Of a stretch of 64,000 nt of DNA, positions 1 through 9,596 are shown piece by piece. The stretch lies in the NCBI RefSeq assembly GCF_010731715.1, contig NZ_AP022587.1:5394001-5458000 (forward strand), given 5' to 3'. The position numbers and the translations under genes are program-made. The notes under the pieces are model-generated. The model was not told where the DNA came from and did not search any database. It was given only the letters and a program-made list of their open reading frames with translations. Every line of letters begins with the position of its first letter. Position 1 is the first letter of the stretch. Source of the DNA: Mycobacterium stomatepiae (GTDB lineage: Bacteria; Actinomycetota; Actinomycetes; Mycobacteriales; Mycobacteriaceae).

Positions 1-1
1 C

Positions 2-250
2 CTGGAGATCGGCGGTGAGCGAATCCTGTTCACGCACATCGCTGTTCCGGTGATGACACGCTTGAAGCAACCGGAACGCCAGGTGCTCGACACGTTGGTG
101 GACGCTGGCGTCGCGAGGTCGCGGGCCGACGCCCTGGCGTGGTCGGTCAAGCTCGTCGGCGAGCACACCGAGGAATGGCTGGCCAAGTTACGCGACGCGA
201 TGTCGGCAGTCGACGATCTGCGCGCGCAAGGACCAGACCTACCCGAATAG
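2..250 (+). CDS. C-terminal part of an Rv1265-like conserved protein (5' end outside window)
   Basis: The frame is open from base 2 to a TAG at 248-250, giving 82 residues of a protein whose beginning lies to the left. The tail is acidic and helical, with no membrane segment and no catalytic motif that I recognise. The assignment to Rv1265, a cAMP-responsive protein of unknown function in M. tuberculosis, rests mainly on its place immediately before pknH. A GTG at 50 and an ATG at 53 could start a 66- or 65-residue protein, but the frame runs straight through them to the window edge, so an internal start is unlikely. Confidence 0.5.
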   Translation: MEIGGERILFTHIAVPVMTRLKQPERQVLDTLVDAGVARSRADALAWSVKLVGEHTEEWLAKLRDAMSAVDDLRAQGPDLPE

Positions 251-262
251 CCCACCGAATAG

Positions 263-293
263 GTCAATGTCGCTGTGCCGCTTAAGCATTGAC
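263..293. terminator. Possible hairpin between converging genes
   Basis: Seven-base inverted arms GTCAATG (263-269) and CATTGAC (287-293) face each other across 17 bases, between the stop of the Rv1265-like gene and the stop of pknH. There is no T-tract. The position suits a bidirectional terminator, but the stem is short and this is a weak call. Confidence 0.25.
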
Positions 294-303
294 GGCTTAA
301 GAG

Positions 304-2187
304 CTAGACGTTGTTGATCTTGTCGGCGATCTGGCTGGCCTGATCGCTGATGTGATAGCCGCACGCGTTGACGTCGGCGATCACGTTGTTCGCCACGCTC
401 ATCGCGTGCTCGCACTGCCAGCCGTCGGCGCCCTCCTGGGTTTGCAGCACCGAGATCTTCGGTGACGTGCCTTGGATGGGAGCGAAGGTCCACCGATAGG
501 TCTTGCCCGACGAGCTCGTCACGGTCACCGTCTGACCGACGCAGGTCTTCCATTTGTCCAGCGAGCTCTGCAGGAACGCCTTGGCCTTGTCGGCGGTCGG
601 AAACGCCACCACCGCCTGGTTGACCCAGTGGTCGTTGTTGTCGCCCGGCTCGGCGGACACCAGCCCGTTGATGCCGGTGTAGCCGCTGCCGGCGTACGCG
701 GCGTCCTGCGTCGTATACAGCGCTCCCTGACACGCCGGCACCGACACATTCATCGTGGAAGTGCCCATCGACGTGATGGGCTTGCCGGGCTGGATGTTCG
801 TCGCGCCCATGACCGCGTTGATATCCGAGGCATTCAGCAGCAGCGAGTTGAGCCGTGTGGAAGCGATCGGTTCCGGCGGCGGCTTCGGGTCGGGGATGAT
901 CAGCCAAATGGCCACCGCGCTGACCACGACCACCAGCACCACCGCGGCCGCGGCGATGATCGGCCAGGGATTGCGCTTCGGTTTGGGTGGCGGCTGCCGC
1001 CCCAGGTTCCACTGAGTCGGGCGGACCGGTGGGGGTCCGCCCCCGTTGCCGCCGCCGCCTTGGTAATACTGCGGGCCGGACACGGGCTGGCCCGGGCTGG
1101 GGACGGGGCCGCTCTCGGGTGCCCAGGGCCGGGGGCTGGGTGCATGCTGCGGCGGCGCGGGACGTGGGCTCGGTCCGGTGCGCGGATACGGCGTCGGGGT
1201 CGGGGCCGCCGGTGGCGGTGTGCGGGGCGGCGGCTGCACGGGAGGCGCTGCCACTGTGCCCGCGATCGTCGGTGGCTGCTCGAGCTTGTCCTTGCCGGGC
1301 AGTGCCGCCTCCTGACTGCGGCGCAGGATGTCGGAGGCGTGGTCTTGGTCGGGAGTGCTGAGCGCCTCGTGGGCGGCCAGCGCAAGGTCGCCGGCGCTGG
1401 CATAGCGGTCCTCCGGCTTTTTGGCCATGCCGCGCGCGATCACCGCGTCGAATGCCCTCGGAATGCCCGCGCGCACCGCGCTGGGCAGCGGAATGGGATC
1501 GCTCATGTGGGCCTTGACCAGCACTCCCGCGCTGTCGGCGCGATAGGGCGGGGACCCGGTCAGGCATTCATGCAGCACGCAGGCCAGCGCGTAGATATCG
1601 GCGCGGTAGGTGACCTCGTCGTTGGTGAATCGCTCCGGGGCCATGTACTTCCAGGTGCCGACCGCCGTGCCGAGCTGGGTGAGCTTCTCGTCGGTGGTGG
1701 CGCTGGCGATGCCGAAGTCGACCAGGTAGGCGAAATCGTCGCGGGTGACCAGGATGTTGGGCGGCTTGACGTCGCGGTGCATCACCCCCGCGGCGCGCGC
1801 CGCGTCCAGCGCCGAGGCGATCTGGGTGATGATTGCGACCGCCCGTGGCGGCGTCAGCGGTCCGTATCGTTTGAGCAAGCTGTCCAAGTCGGTGCCCTCG
1901 ACGAGGCGCATCTCCATGAACATTTTTCCGTCGATTTCGCCGTAGTCGTGGATCGGCACGACGTGCGGCTTCTGCAAACGGCCCGCGGTGCGGGCTTCGC
2001 GCTTCATCCGCTCCCGGAAGACGGGGTCCGAGCTGAATTGGTCGGACATCAGCTTGACCGCGACGGTCCACTCTTTGACGGTGTGCTCGGCCTCGTAGAC
2101 TTCGCCCATCCCGCCGCGGCCCAGCAGCCGTTTCAGGTGGTAGGGCCCGAACGTCGACCCCTCCCGTGAGGCCTGCCCCTCGCTCAT
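304..2187 (-). CDS. pknH: Transmembrane serine/threonine protein kinase PknH
   Basis: 627 residues, against 626 for M. tuberculosis PknH. The cytoplasmic kinase domain (about 15-275) has the glycine loop GRGGMGEV (23-30), catalytic Lys45 in VAVK, HRD at 137-139, DFG at 157-159 and the APE-type motif MAPERF. A Pro-rich linker (about 320-400) leads to one membrane helix (about 406-431) and a ~195-residue extracellular sensor of the PknH_C type with four cysteines, enough for two disulfides. PknH phosphorylates EmbR and other FHA proteins in M. tuberculosis; embR and an FHA-ABC exporter lie nearby. I chose the ATG at 2187 because GGAGGAT lies just upstream; the frame continues 15 codons further without a better site. 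Confidence 0.93.
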   Translation of the reverse strand: MSEGQASREGSTFGPYHLKRLLGRGGMGEVYEAEHTVKEWTVAVKLMSDQFSSDPVFRERMKREARTAGRLQKPHVVPIHDYGEIDGKMFMEMRLVEGTDLDSLLKRYGPLTPPRAVAIITQIASALDAARAAGVMHRDVKPPNILVTRDDFAYLVDFGIASATTDEKLTQLGTAVGTWKYMAPERFTNDEVTYRADIYALACVLHECLTGSPPYRADSAGVLVKAHMSDPIPLPSAVRAGIPRAFDAVIARGMAKKPEDRYASAGDLALAAHEALSTPDQDHASDILRRSQEAALPGKDKLEQPPTIAGTVAAPPVQPPPRTPPPAAPTPTPYPRTGPSPRPAPPQHAPSPRPWAPESGPVPSPGQPVSGPQYYQGGGGNGGGPPPVRPTQWNLGRQPPPKPKRNPWPIIAAAAVVLVVVVSAVAIWLIIPDPKPPPEPIASTRLNSLLLNASDINAVMGATNIQPGKPITSMGTSTMNVSVPACQGALYTTQDAAYAGSGYTGINGLVSAEPGDNNDHWVNQAVVAFPTADKAKAFLQSSLDKWKTCVGQTVTVTSSSGKTYRWTFAPIQGTSPKISVLQTQEGADGWQCEHAMSVANNVIADVNACGYHISDQASQIADKINNV

Positions 2188-2232
2188 TGCTGATCCTCCA
2201 AACCAACGCAGACCCGCCGACCATATCAACAA
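2188..2232 (-). promoter_or_regulatory. 5' leader of pknH, duplicated in front of the second kinase
   Basis: Read on the minus strand, this stretch contains GATATGGTCGGCGGGTCTGC and ends in the ribosome site GGAGGATCAGCA directly before the ATG. Nearly the same sequence precedes the second kinase at 7035-7081. Conservation of a non-coding leader suggests shared transcription or translation signals, or a recent duplication. I cannot place the promoter hexamers with confidence. Confidence 0.45.
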
Positions 2233-2454
2233 TTTCCCGGCGGACCCGTCGGCCGCGACCCCCCCCGGTCAGCACCCATGACGGTATGCGCCGACCGGCT
2301 TCACCGCTCGATAACGGCAAACGCCGACGGGCTGCCCACCCGGCGATCTCGGCCCTCAAATGTGCGCTGCGTTCCAAGGATTCAGCAAGGATCAGGCAAG
2401 TGCGTGGGCAGACCCTTTCTCCATACCGACGCGAGTTACAGCGAGGGGATGTCA

Positions 2455-2670
2455 ATGCTGCACACCACCGAGACCGACTTCAGGGCCGTGCTCGCCGTCA
2501 TGGCGGCCTTGATCGGCGTCGCGGCGCCGTCGCCCGCACGGTGGCGCGCCGGTGCCGAGCGGGCGTGGTCGTACGGCGTGTACTACGTCGGGTACCGGCT
2601 GTTGTCGGTTCAGCTGACGTGCGGTTCGTGGGCGGTCAGCGCGCTGGGACTGGCGGCCAAGCGCGGGTAG
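2455..2670 (+). CDS. Small hypothetical protein
   Basis: 71 residues if translation starts at the ATG at 2455, which has a purine-rich GAGGGG about six bases upstream; an ATG at 2449 is too close to that site. The product has a hydrophobic stretch near residues 10-22 (VLAVMAALIGVAA) and a second moderately hydrophobic half, and might be membrane-associated. It converges on the FHA-ABC exporter, ending six bases before that gene's stop. I recognise no family. It could be a chance frame, but codon use is reasonable and the ribosome site is plausible. Confidence 0.35.
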   Translation: MLHTTETDFRAVLAVMAALIGVAAPSPARWRAGAERAWSYGVYYVGYRLLSVQLTCGSWAVSALGLAAKRG

Positions 2671-2676
2671 GCCGGG

Positions 2677-5045
2677 TTACTTGGCCGCTTTGCGTTGCGG
2701 GTCAAGCTGTCTGAGTCGCAGCGCGAGCAGGGCGATCAAAACGATCGCCTGTACCGCGCAGGCAGCCACGGCCATCCACCAGTTGACGGCGTCGTACTCC
2801 CACAGCGGGTCTTCGTCGCCACCCGCGGTCCGGCGCAGATCGTCGAGATCGATCGTCGAGGCGGCCATCGCATAGGCCCAGCGGGACGGCGATAGCCACG
2901 CCAACTGCTCCAGCGGGATGCGACCCTTGACACCAAACATCCCGCCGCACAGCACCAGTTCGGCCATCACTACCAGCACGAGCAGCGGCATGCCACGGTC
3001 GGCGTTGCCGATCATCGCCGAAATCAGCAGGCCGATCATCATCGAGACCACGGTGACGGCGACGACCGCCGCCGCCACTTCGACTCTGGGCCAAGGCAGC
3101 ACGACGGCCTGGTCCGGCGGGGGCAGGCCCGCTGCCCCGAGGAGCCGAGAATCAGTCCCTGCAGCGTGGTCAACGCGCTGAGCACGAGCAGCTTCGAGGC
3201 CAGGTAGGCGCCACGCGACAACCCGATGCCGTGCTCGCGCTGATAAATGGCCCGTTCCTTCACGATCTCGCGGATCGACGCGGCGCAGCCCATCAGGGCT
3301 CCGCCGATGATGAGCAGCACCAGCAGTTGAGAGGGCTGAGTGGACTTCGTCTCGATGGCCTTGGTCAGCGACAACCCGGCCTCGCCCGGGACGGCGTGCG
3401 CGAACAGGCTCAGCAGCAGCGGCAGGACCAGCAGTGTCACCGCGTACTGGCGGTCGGCGGCGATGACGGCCAGATACCTCCGGCACAGCGTGGTGAACTG
3501 TGCGAACGCGCTCTGTTGGGCAACCGGCTTCGCGGCGCGGGCGGCGGGTGCCGGGGCCTTCAGGGTGGCGTGTGGCCCGGTCAGGGCCCCGTGAATGGGC
3601 GATGCGACGTAGCGGCCGGTCCAGTCGGTCGTGGTGTCGTGTTCGAGAAGGTTGAACAGGTCGGCGAAGTCGTTGCAGCCGAAGTAGTTCAGGGCTTGTT
3701 GTGGCGGACCGAAGTACGCCAGCCGCCCGCCCGGCGCCAGGATGAGCAGCCGGTCGCATAGATTCAGCTGCGCGGTGTTGTGGGTGACCACCACGACCGA
3801 TCGGCCGTCGTCGGCCAGGGCGCGCAGGGTCTGCATCACGGATTTCTCGTAGCCCGGATCGAGGCCCGAGGTGGGCTCGTCGAGGAACAGCAGGGATGGT
3901 TTGGTCAGCAGTTCCAGCGCGACGCTGGTGCGCTTGCGCTGACCGCCCGACAAGCTGTCGATCCGTTGATTGGCATGTGCGGTCAGCCCGAGCTCGCCCA
4001 GCACCTCATCGATGCGCTGCTTTCGTTCCCGAGCGGAGACGTCCTGCGGAAATCGAAGCTGCGCAGCGTAATTCAGGGCTCGCCGCACCGTCAACTGGGT
4101 GTGCAGGATGTCGTCCTGCGGCACGAAGCCGATCCGGTGTCGCAGCTCGGCGTAGTTCTTGTAGAGGTCGCGATTGTCGTATCGGACCTCGCCGTTACCG
4201 GCCGGGCGGAATCCGGTCAACGCGCTCAACAATGTGGATTTGCCTGCGCCGCTTGGCCCTACCACCGCCATGAAGCAGCGTTGCGGTAGCGCGAAACTGA
4301 CGTTGGCCAACAACACCTTGCCCTTGTTGGAGACCACCCGCAGGTTCGACGCCTCGTAGGACACGTCGCCGGTGTCGGTGTATTCGACGAGTTGGTCGCC
4401 GGACAGATGCAGCAGCTGATGGCCGATGCCGACGATGTCGTTGGGCCCGATGATCGCGTGCGCGATCCGGTTGCCGTTGACGTAGGTTCCGTTGGCGCTG
4501 TTGCTATCGAAGAGCTCCCACTGATTGCCGGAGCGGCGCAGCACCGCATGGTGGCGAGAGACCAGCAGATCGTCGAGCACGACGTCGTTGTCGGTGCCGC
4601 GGCCAATCCCGATGGTGATCTGGTCCATCGGGTAGACCGCGGTCGGCGGCCGGGCCACCGTGGTCTCGCCGACCGGCCGTGTCATCGGTGCGACGGTCTG
4701 TGTCTTCGCGGGGCTCGGTGGTGCGGCAACCGGGTGGAGTTCGAGCGCCTGCCCAGAGGACGCCGACCCCAGCACGACGGTGACCGGCTGGCCTATCGGC
4801 AGGCTCTCGACTCGCCGGCCGTTCACGAACATCCCGTTGCTGCTGCGGTTCACCAGGACCCAGCCCGCCGGCGTCGGCTGCAGCACCGCATGCTGGCGCG
4901 ACACTCTCGGGTTCTCCAGCTGGATGTCGGCTTCGTGCGCGCGACCGATGCTCCAGGACCGGCCACCGGTGGCCTGCCAGGTACGGCCGCCCGCCCGCAG
5001 TTCCAACCCGGGAATGGTGGTGACCATGTCGGTCCTGTCGTCCAC
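2677..5045 (-). pseudogene. FHA-domain ABC exporter, Rv1747-type, split by a single-base frameshift
   Basis: Reading through one frame change gives about 788 residues: FHA domain 1 (about 30-85, GRAHEAD and SRQHAV), FHA domain 2 (about 145-200, GRGTDNDVVLDDLLVSRHH), an ABC ATPase (about 235-445, Walker A GPSGAGKST, signature LSGGQRKR, Walker B LLFLDEPTSG) and an ABC2-type membrane domain to the C-terminus. The first frame runs from the GTG at 5045 (GGAGG seven bases upstream) to about 3143. The final ~155 residues, ending KAAK, continue in another frame. Restoring one C (GGCCTCCTC for GGCTCCTC) rejoins them. In M. tuberculosis Rv1747 is phosphorylated by PknF and binds it through its FHA domains; here the flanking kinases are PknH-like, so a similar circuit is inferred. 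Confidence 0.85.
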
Positions 5046-5237
5046 CCATTGCCTCCGCTGTGTTAGCTAGCCGCCTCGACTATCGTCACGACATCCACCA
5101 CTTGTATAGCTGATCTTGGTGTGATCCTGGCGTTTTTGCCACCCGGGCGCGGTTTGCTGGTGTGCGCCGGACCGTCTGCGGCCCGCCGACTCCGGCATCG
5201 AATGCTGTTGGCTTGGTTAATCTTTGACCACCACGAT

Positions 5238-7034
5238 TCAGCCGCCGTACTTGGTCCACCAGGTGTGCAGCTCCTCGATGGTCGGGGGGTCGCCGAAGAC
5301 ATCACACAGCAACAGCTTGACCTGGTTGCTCCACACCATGTTCGGGTGGTTGTTGTAGGTGCCGCAGGCGACCACGCCGACGTCGACCTTCGGCGCGTCC
5401 GGGTGCTGCCACGTTTCCGGGTTGTTGGTTCCTCCGGGGCAGGTCGCCAGCGTCAGCAGCTTGATGTCCGCGTCCGTCGCGTCTTTCAGCACGCCCGGGT
5501 TCGGGAAGAGTCCGTAGCGCGCTTTCGACGGGCCGACCGGGTTGACGTTCTGGTCGCAGTCGACCACCGCCAGCGCACCCGACCAGACGGTGTTCGGCTT
5601 GGCGGTGGCCGGTGTGCAGGTGCCGCTGGGGTAGCCCGGGGGCACCAGGGTGAGCAGCTGAGCGTCGAGGTCGCCCGTCGCAGTCGTCGTGGTGGTGGGC
5701 GGCGTCGAACTCGTGGTCCGCGGCGGGGTCGTGGTGCTGGTCGCGGTGGGGAGCGGCTTCGGGTTGTCGTCGTCCCGCGTGGCGACGTAGACGCCGATCG
5801 CGGCGACCACCAGGACCAGAACCAGGGCGACCGCACCGATGACGATCGGCCAGGGACTGCGCTTGGGCTTGGGCGGCGGTTGCTGCCCCAGTGTCCAGGC
5901 GGTGGGGCCGGCGGGCGGGGGTGCGCCCGGCGGCGTTGCGCCCCAGTTGCCGCTGGCGCCTTGGTAATACCGCGCGCTGGAGACCGGCTGGCTCGGGGTC
6001 GGGACGGGCCCGCTCTCGGGTGCCCAGGGCCGGGCCGTCGGCGCGGGCGGTGGGACCGGCGTCGGAGCCGGCGGCGGATATGGCGGCGGTGGTGTGCTGC
6101 TCTGCGACGGCGCGGGGGGAGGAGGGACGTGCGGGGTCTCGGCGGCCAGGGTGGCTTCTTCGCTGCGGCGCAGGATGTTGTCGGCGTGGTCTTGGTCGGG
6201 AGTGCTGAGCGCCTCGTGGGCGGCCAGCGCCAGGTCGCCGGCGCTGGCGTAGCGGTCCTCGGGCTTTTTGGCCATGCCCCGCGCGATCACCGCGTCGAAG
6301 GCCTTGGGGATGCCCGAGCGCACCGCGCTGGCCAGCGGAATGGGATCGCTGGTGTGTGCCCTGACCAGCTCGCCGGCGGTGCTAGCGCGGTAGGGCGGGG
6401 TGCCCGTCAGGCATTCGTACAGCACGCACGCCAGCGCGTAGATGTCGGCGCGGTAGGTGACCTCACCGTTGGAAAAGCGTTCGGGCGCCATGTATTTCCA
6501 GGCGCCGACGGCCGTGCCGAGCTGGGTGAGCTTCTCGTCGGTGGTGGCGCTGGCGATACCGAAGTCAACCAGGTAGGCGAAATCGTCGCGGGTGATCAAA
6601 ATGTTGGGCGGCTTGATGTCGCGGTGCATGACGCCGGCGGCGTGGGCCGCGTCGAGGGCCGAGGCGATCTGGGTGATGATCGCGACGGCGCGCGGCGCGG
6701 TCAGCGGGCCGAACCGCTTGAGCATGTCGTCCAGGTCGATGCCCTCGATGAGATGCATCTCCATGAACATCTGGCCGTCGATCTCGCCGTAGTCGTGGAT
6801 CGGCACGACGTGCGGTTCCTGCAAACGGCCCGCGGTGCGCGCCTCGCGCCGCATCCGCTCCCGAAAGACGGGGTCCCTGCTGAACTCCGCGGTCATCACC
6901 TTGACCGCGACGGTCCACTCCTTGACGGTGTGCTCGGCCTCGTAGACCTCGCCCATCCCGCCCCGGCCCAGCAGCCGCTTTAGGTGGTAGGGCCCGAACA
7001 TCGACCCCACGCGCGAGTTTTTCTCCTCGCTCAT
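5238..7034 (-). CDS. Transmembrane serine/threonine protein kinase, PknH-like paralogue with a different sensor
   Basis: 598 residues. The kinase domain (about 15-275) is nearly identical to the PknH encoded at 304-2187: same glycine loop, Lys45, HRD (137-139) and DFG. The membrane helix is at about 394-418, followed by a Thr/Pro-rich linker (about 430-453) and a ~145-residue outer domain with five cysteines that bears no obvious resemblance to the PknH sensor. Start ATG 7034 has the same GGAGGATCAGC leader as its paralogue. This looks like a duplication in which the sensor was replaced or diverged while the catalytic half stayed the same. It probably responds to a different external cue while sharing targets such as EmbR or the adjacent FHA exporter (inference). 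Confidence 0.9.
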   Translation of the reverse strand: MSEEKNSRVGSMFGPYHLKRLLGRGGMGEVYEAEHTVKEWTVAVKVMTAEFSRDPVFRERMRREARTAGRLQEPHVVPIHDYGEIDGQMFMEMHLIEGIDLDDMLKRFGPLTAPRAVAIITQIASALDAAHAAGVMHRDIKPPNILITRDDFAYLVDFGIASATTDEKLTQLGTAVGAWKYMAPERFSNGEVTYRADIYALACVLYECLTGTPPYRASTAGELVRAHTSDPIPLASAVRSGIPKAFDAVIARGMAKKPEDRYASAGDLALAAHEALSTPDQDHADNILRRSEEATLAAETPHVPPPPAPSQSSTPPPPYPPPAPTPVPPPAPTARPWAPESGPVPTPSQPVSSARYYQGASGNWGATPPGAPPPAGPTAWTLGQQPPPKPKRSPWPIVIGAVALVLVLVVAAIGVYVATRDDDNPKPLPTATSTTTPPRTTSSTPPTTTTTATGDLDAQLLTLVPPGYPSGTCTPATAKPNTVWSGALAVVDCDQNVNPVGPSKARYGLFPNPGVLKDATDADIKLLTLATCPGGTNNPETWQHPDAPKVDVGVVACGTYNNHPNMVWSNQVKLLLCDVFGDPPTIEELHTWWTKYGG

Positions 7035-7081
7035 CGCTGATCCTCCAAACCGGCCGCAGACCCGCCGACGATATCAACAAC
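7035..7081 (-). promoter_or_regulatory. 5' leader of the second kinase, copy of the pknH leader
   Basis: Matches 2188-2232 apart from a few substitutions and one extra base, including the GATAT element and the GGAGGATCAGC ribosome site. The similarity stops just upstream of TTGTTGATAT, giving a rough edge of the duplicated segment. Confidence 0.45.
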
Positions 7082-7285
7082 TACGGGCAAATCCTCGTTC
7101 GTAACCTCCGCGACTAGCAACCATCACGGTAAGCCGTCGTGGACTCACAGGCGGGACAATCGCGAGATCGCGGCGCGGGCGCGTCGCGCGTCGATACGGG
7201 CGCGGTCCGTCGAAAAGCCTTGCGGTGATTGGCCATGCCAGTTGCTGATACGAAAAACCTCGCCCAGCAATAATTTTCGTACGAG

Positions 7286-8432
7286 TCAGTTCGCTGCGTC
7301 GCTGTTGTAGCCGCGCGGGATCTCGAACGTGAATTCGTGGTCGCAGATGCGGACGTGGTCACCGTCCTTCAGGGTGGCTGCGGACCGGATGCGTTGGTGC
7401 TGCACATGTACGCCGTTCGACGACCGCAGATCGTTGATCACATAGCTGGTGCCGGTGTCGACGATGACGGCGTGATGGCGGCTCACGTTGGCGCTGGCCA
7501 GGATGATGTCGTTGTCGCTCAGACGTCCGATGCGGGTCTCCGCCGCGCGCAGCGGGTAGCTGCGACCCGAGGCTTCGTGCAGGTGCGCGGCGGGCTTCCC
7601 GGCGGGGACCTTGGTGCGCTGATCCAGCAGGGTGATGGTGCCGACTGCCGTGGTCCGCGCCGATTTCTTGGCGTCCAGCGGTTCCTGGCGCAGGATCTTT
7701 TCGTTGAGATCGCGCAACGTCGGGCCGGGGTCGATCCCGAGCTCGTCGGCGAGAGTCGTCTTCACCCGGCGGTACGCGGCCAGCGCGTCGGATTGCCGAT
7801 CGGTCAAGTAGTAGGCGGTGATCAACTGCGCCCACAGCGGCTCGCGGTAGGGGTGTTCGGTGATCAGGACTTCGAGGTCGCTGATCACGGCGGCGCCACG
7901 TCCGCAAGCGATTTCGGCCTCCGCCTTCGCGGTGTGAACCAGGATTTTCTCCTCCACCAACGAGGTGGCGAAGGTGTCGACGAACTGAAAGTCGCGCAGG
8001 TCCTCGAGCACCGGGCCGCGCCATTGTGCCAACGCCACCGTCAGGTGCTGGCTCGCCTGCTCGAACCGGCTGACCGCCGCCGCGTGCACGCCCGCGGTCT
8101 TCTCGGTGATGAACCGTCCGAGATCGCAACTGTTTTCGTCGACCGCGAGCCGGTAACCCGGCGGCCAGCACCACGCGGGGGTCGATACCGGCTCCGCTGA
8201 GCAGCTTGCGCAAGTTGGACACGTAGGAGTGGATGCTGGCCCGTGCGCCCGGCGGGGGCTCGTCTTCCCACAGCGCGGTGATCAGCCTCTCGACACCGAC
8301 CGGGCTATTGCGGTTCATCAGCAGCATGGCCAGCACTGCCCGCTGCTTGGGCGTGCCCAGCGGCACCATGGTGCCGTCAACAGTCATCTCCAACGGCCCG
8401 AGCAGGCCGAATTCGAGGCTTTTGTCTACCAT
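7286..8432 (-). pseudogene. embR: EmbR, SARP-type transcriptional regulator with FHA domain, frameshifted
   Basis: Homologue of M. tuberculosis EmbR (388 residues), which activates the embCAB arabinosyltransferase genes after phosphorylation by PknH. The first frame starts at ATG 8432 (MVDKSLEFGLLGPL) and covers the OmpR-like winged helix. The bacterial activation domain (about 100-250) and the C-terminal FHA domain (GRLSDNDIILASANVSRHHA) are in a second frame. The switch falls at about 8158-8163, in GGCCGCCGGGTTACC: reading PGYRLAVDENSCDLGRF in the second frame restores the family sequence. About 380 residues in total after correction. Given its role, a sequencing indel is at least as likely as true inactivation. 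Confidence 0.88.
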
Positions 8433-8659
8433 CGTCGCTAACCAGCCCTTCCGGGTTCTCCGCGCGGCGTCACCTGCCCATACGGTGTTATGTCCTTAAC
8501 ATTGTGATACGAACCCCCGGAATTCGGTAATAACCCGAAGACGGGTGTGCCGCGGCGCCGGTGCCGGCGCGCGGTTGTCCCGGCCTCAAATGCCTTCCCT
8601 GCCAGCGTGATCATCGATTGCCCGCTCGAATCCGATTGGGATTCCCCGAAAACGCATAA

Positions 8660-8703
8660 GGCGGGCAGCCACCTGGAGCATGCGCTCCGCGTGGCTGCCC
8701 GCC
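8660..8703 (-). terminator. Strong hairpin after the C39-like secreted protein gene
   Basis: A perfect 13-base stem (GGCGGGCAGCCAC at 8660-8672 pairs with 8691-8703) encloses a second small stem GGAGC/GCTCC. It lies 21 bases past the stop at 8725 of the minus-strand gene and has no T-tract, the usual form of a mycobacterial intrinsic-like terminator. Confidence 0.6.
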
Positions 8704-8724
8704 GATTCGGCAATTTGTGCGGGC

Positions 8725-9420
8725 TCAGCTGGTGAACACCATCAGCTCCTTGCTGGCCTCCCAGGCTTTCATGAAGAGCGCCATCGGGATCTGCTCGTCG
8801 CGGCCGTCCTTGTTGCCGCTGTCGTTGAGGTGCACCACGTTGTTGGCGGTGTCGATGCCGGTGACCACCACGGCGTGGTCGCCCCGGGGGTTTCCGTCGT
8901 CGTCCTTGTTCTCGACGGGCTGGCCCCAGATGAGCTCACCGTTGACGCTGACGATGACCTTGTGATCCTCTGCCAGCTGCTCTTCCAGTCCTTCGATGCC
9001 ACCGGCGATGCCGTCTTTCGCGGCGTGCCCTTTGTTGGTGATGGTGGCGTCGATCTTGTACAGCTTCAGCAGCTGCGGGACATCGGCAAAGCTGGTGCCC
9101 ATACCCGAATTCGGGTTCTTGGTGTTGGCCGGCGTGGTGTAGATCGACCCGGGGTGGACGACGCTCGGCGTGAGTTGCGCCCGCCTGATGATGGCCTGCT
9201 CCGAGGGCTGCTTGCCGGTGATCTGGCCGATCACGTCGGCGCTCGCCATCAGCACGCAGTCGTCGTACTTCTGGTACTGCCAGTAGTCGGCGGCGGCGGT
9301 GGGGTCGCCGTACATGGTGCCCGCGGCCGCCCCGGCCGGTGTGGCCAAACCCAGCGCGATGGCGCTTGCGACGACGGCGAAGGTGGCGGTCTTGGCGAAC
9401 GTGGCGAACGTGGTCTTCAT
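8725..9420 (-). CDS. Secreted peptidase C39-like family protein
   Basis: 231 residues from ATG 9420, chosen because AAAAGGGA lies upstream. A signal peptide is clear: MKTTFATFAKTATF, then a hydrophobic core ending at an AGAAA cleavage site near residue 33. The mature part has the pattern of C39-like (papain-fold) cysteine peptidases: a Cys in DDCVLMASADVIG and a His in GDHAVVVTGID followed by HLNDSG. It occupies the place of Rv1268c between embR and Rv1269c, but I cannot confirm that it is the same protein. It is probably exported by Sec; the substrate is unknown. Confidence 0.65.
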   Translation of the reverse strand: MKTTFATFAKTATFAVVASAIALGLATPAGAAAGTMYGDPTAAADYWQYQKYDDCVLMASADVIGQITGKQPSEQAIIRRAQLTPSVVHPGSIYTTPANTKNPNSGMGTSFADVPQLLKLYKIDATITNKGHAAKDGIAGGIEGLEEQLAEDHKVIVSVNGELIWGQPVENKDDDGNPRGDHAVVVTGIDTANNVVHLNDSGNKDGRDEQIPMALFMKAWEASKELMVFTS

Positions 9421-9596
9421 CGTGGTCCCTTTTCTCATTCCGCGGTGGTGCGGGGTGGTTGAGAAAAGGTTCCGATCGTGGCCTATTCGTTATCTCCACG
9501 AATTCTTGGAGTGACTTCGCGCCGGGCTGACCGGGACAAAGACCGTGCTCAAGCGGCCTTTCGCGAGCGCGCGGCAGCTTTACAGCAGCCGAGGGC

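Noticed and set aside
472..2169. Long plus-strand frame opposite pknH, encoding 565 residues
   Set aside because: Arg/Gly/Val-rich composition typical of antisense frames in GC-rich DNA; pknH on the other strand is unmistakable. The same applies to 5121-6983, 19547-21661, 25782-27197, 32064-33728 and 40657-42567.
2233..2454. Longer version of the small plus-strand gene, starting at 2278
   Set aside because: The extra 59 codons show no ribosome site and have unlikely composition; the start at 2455 is better placed.
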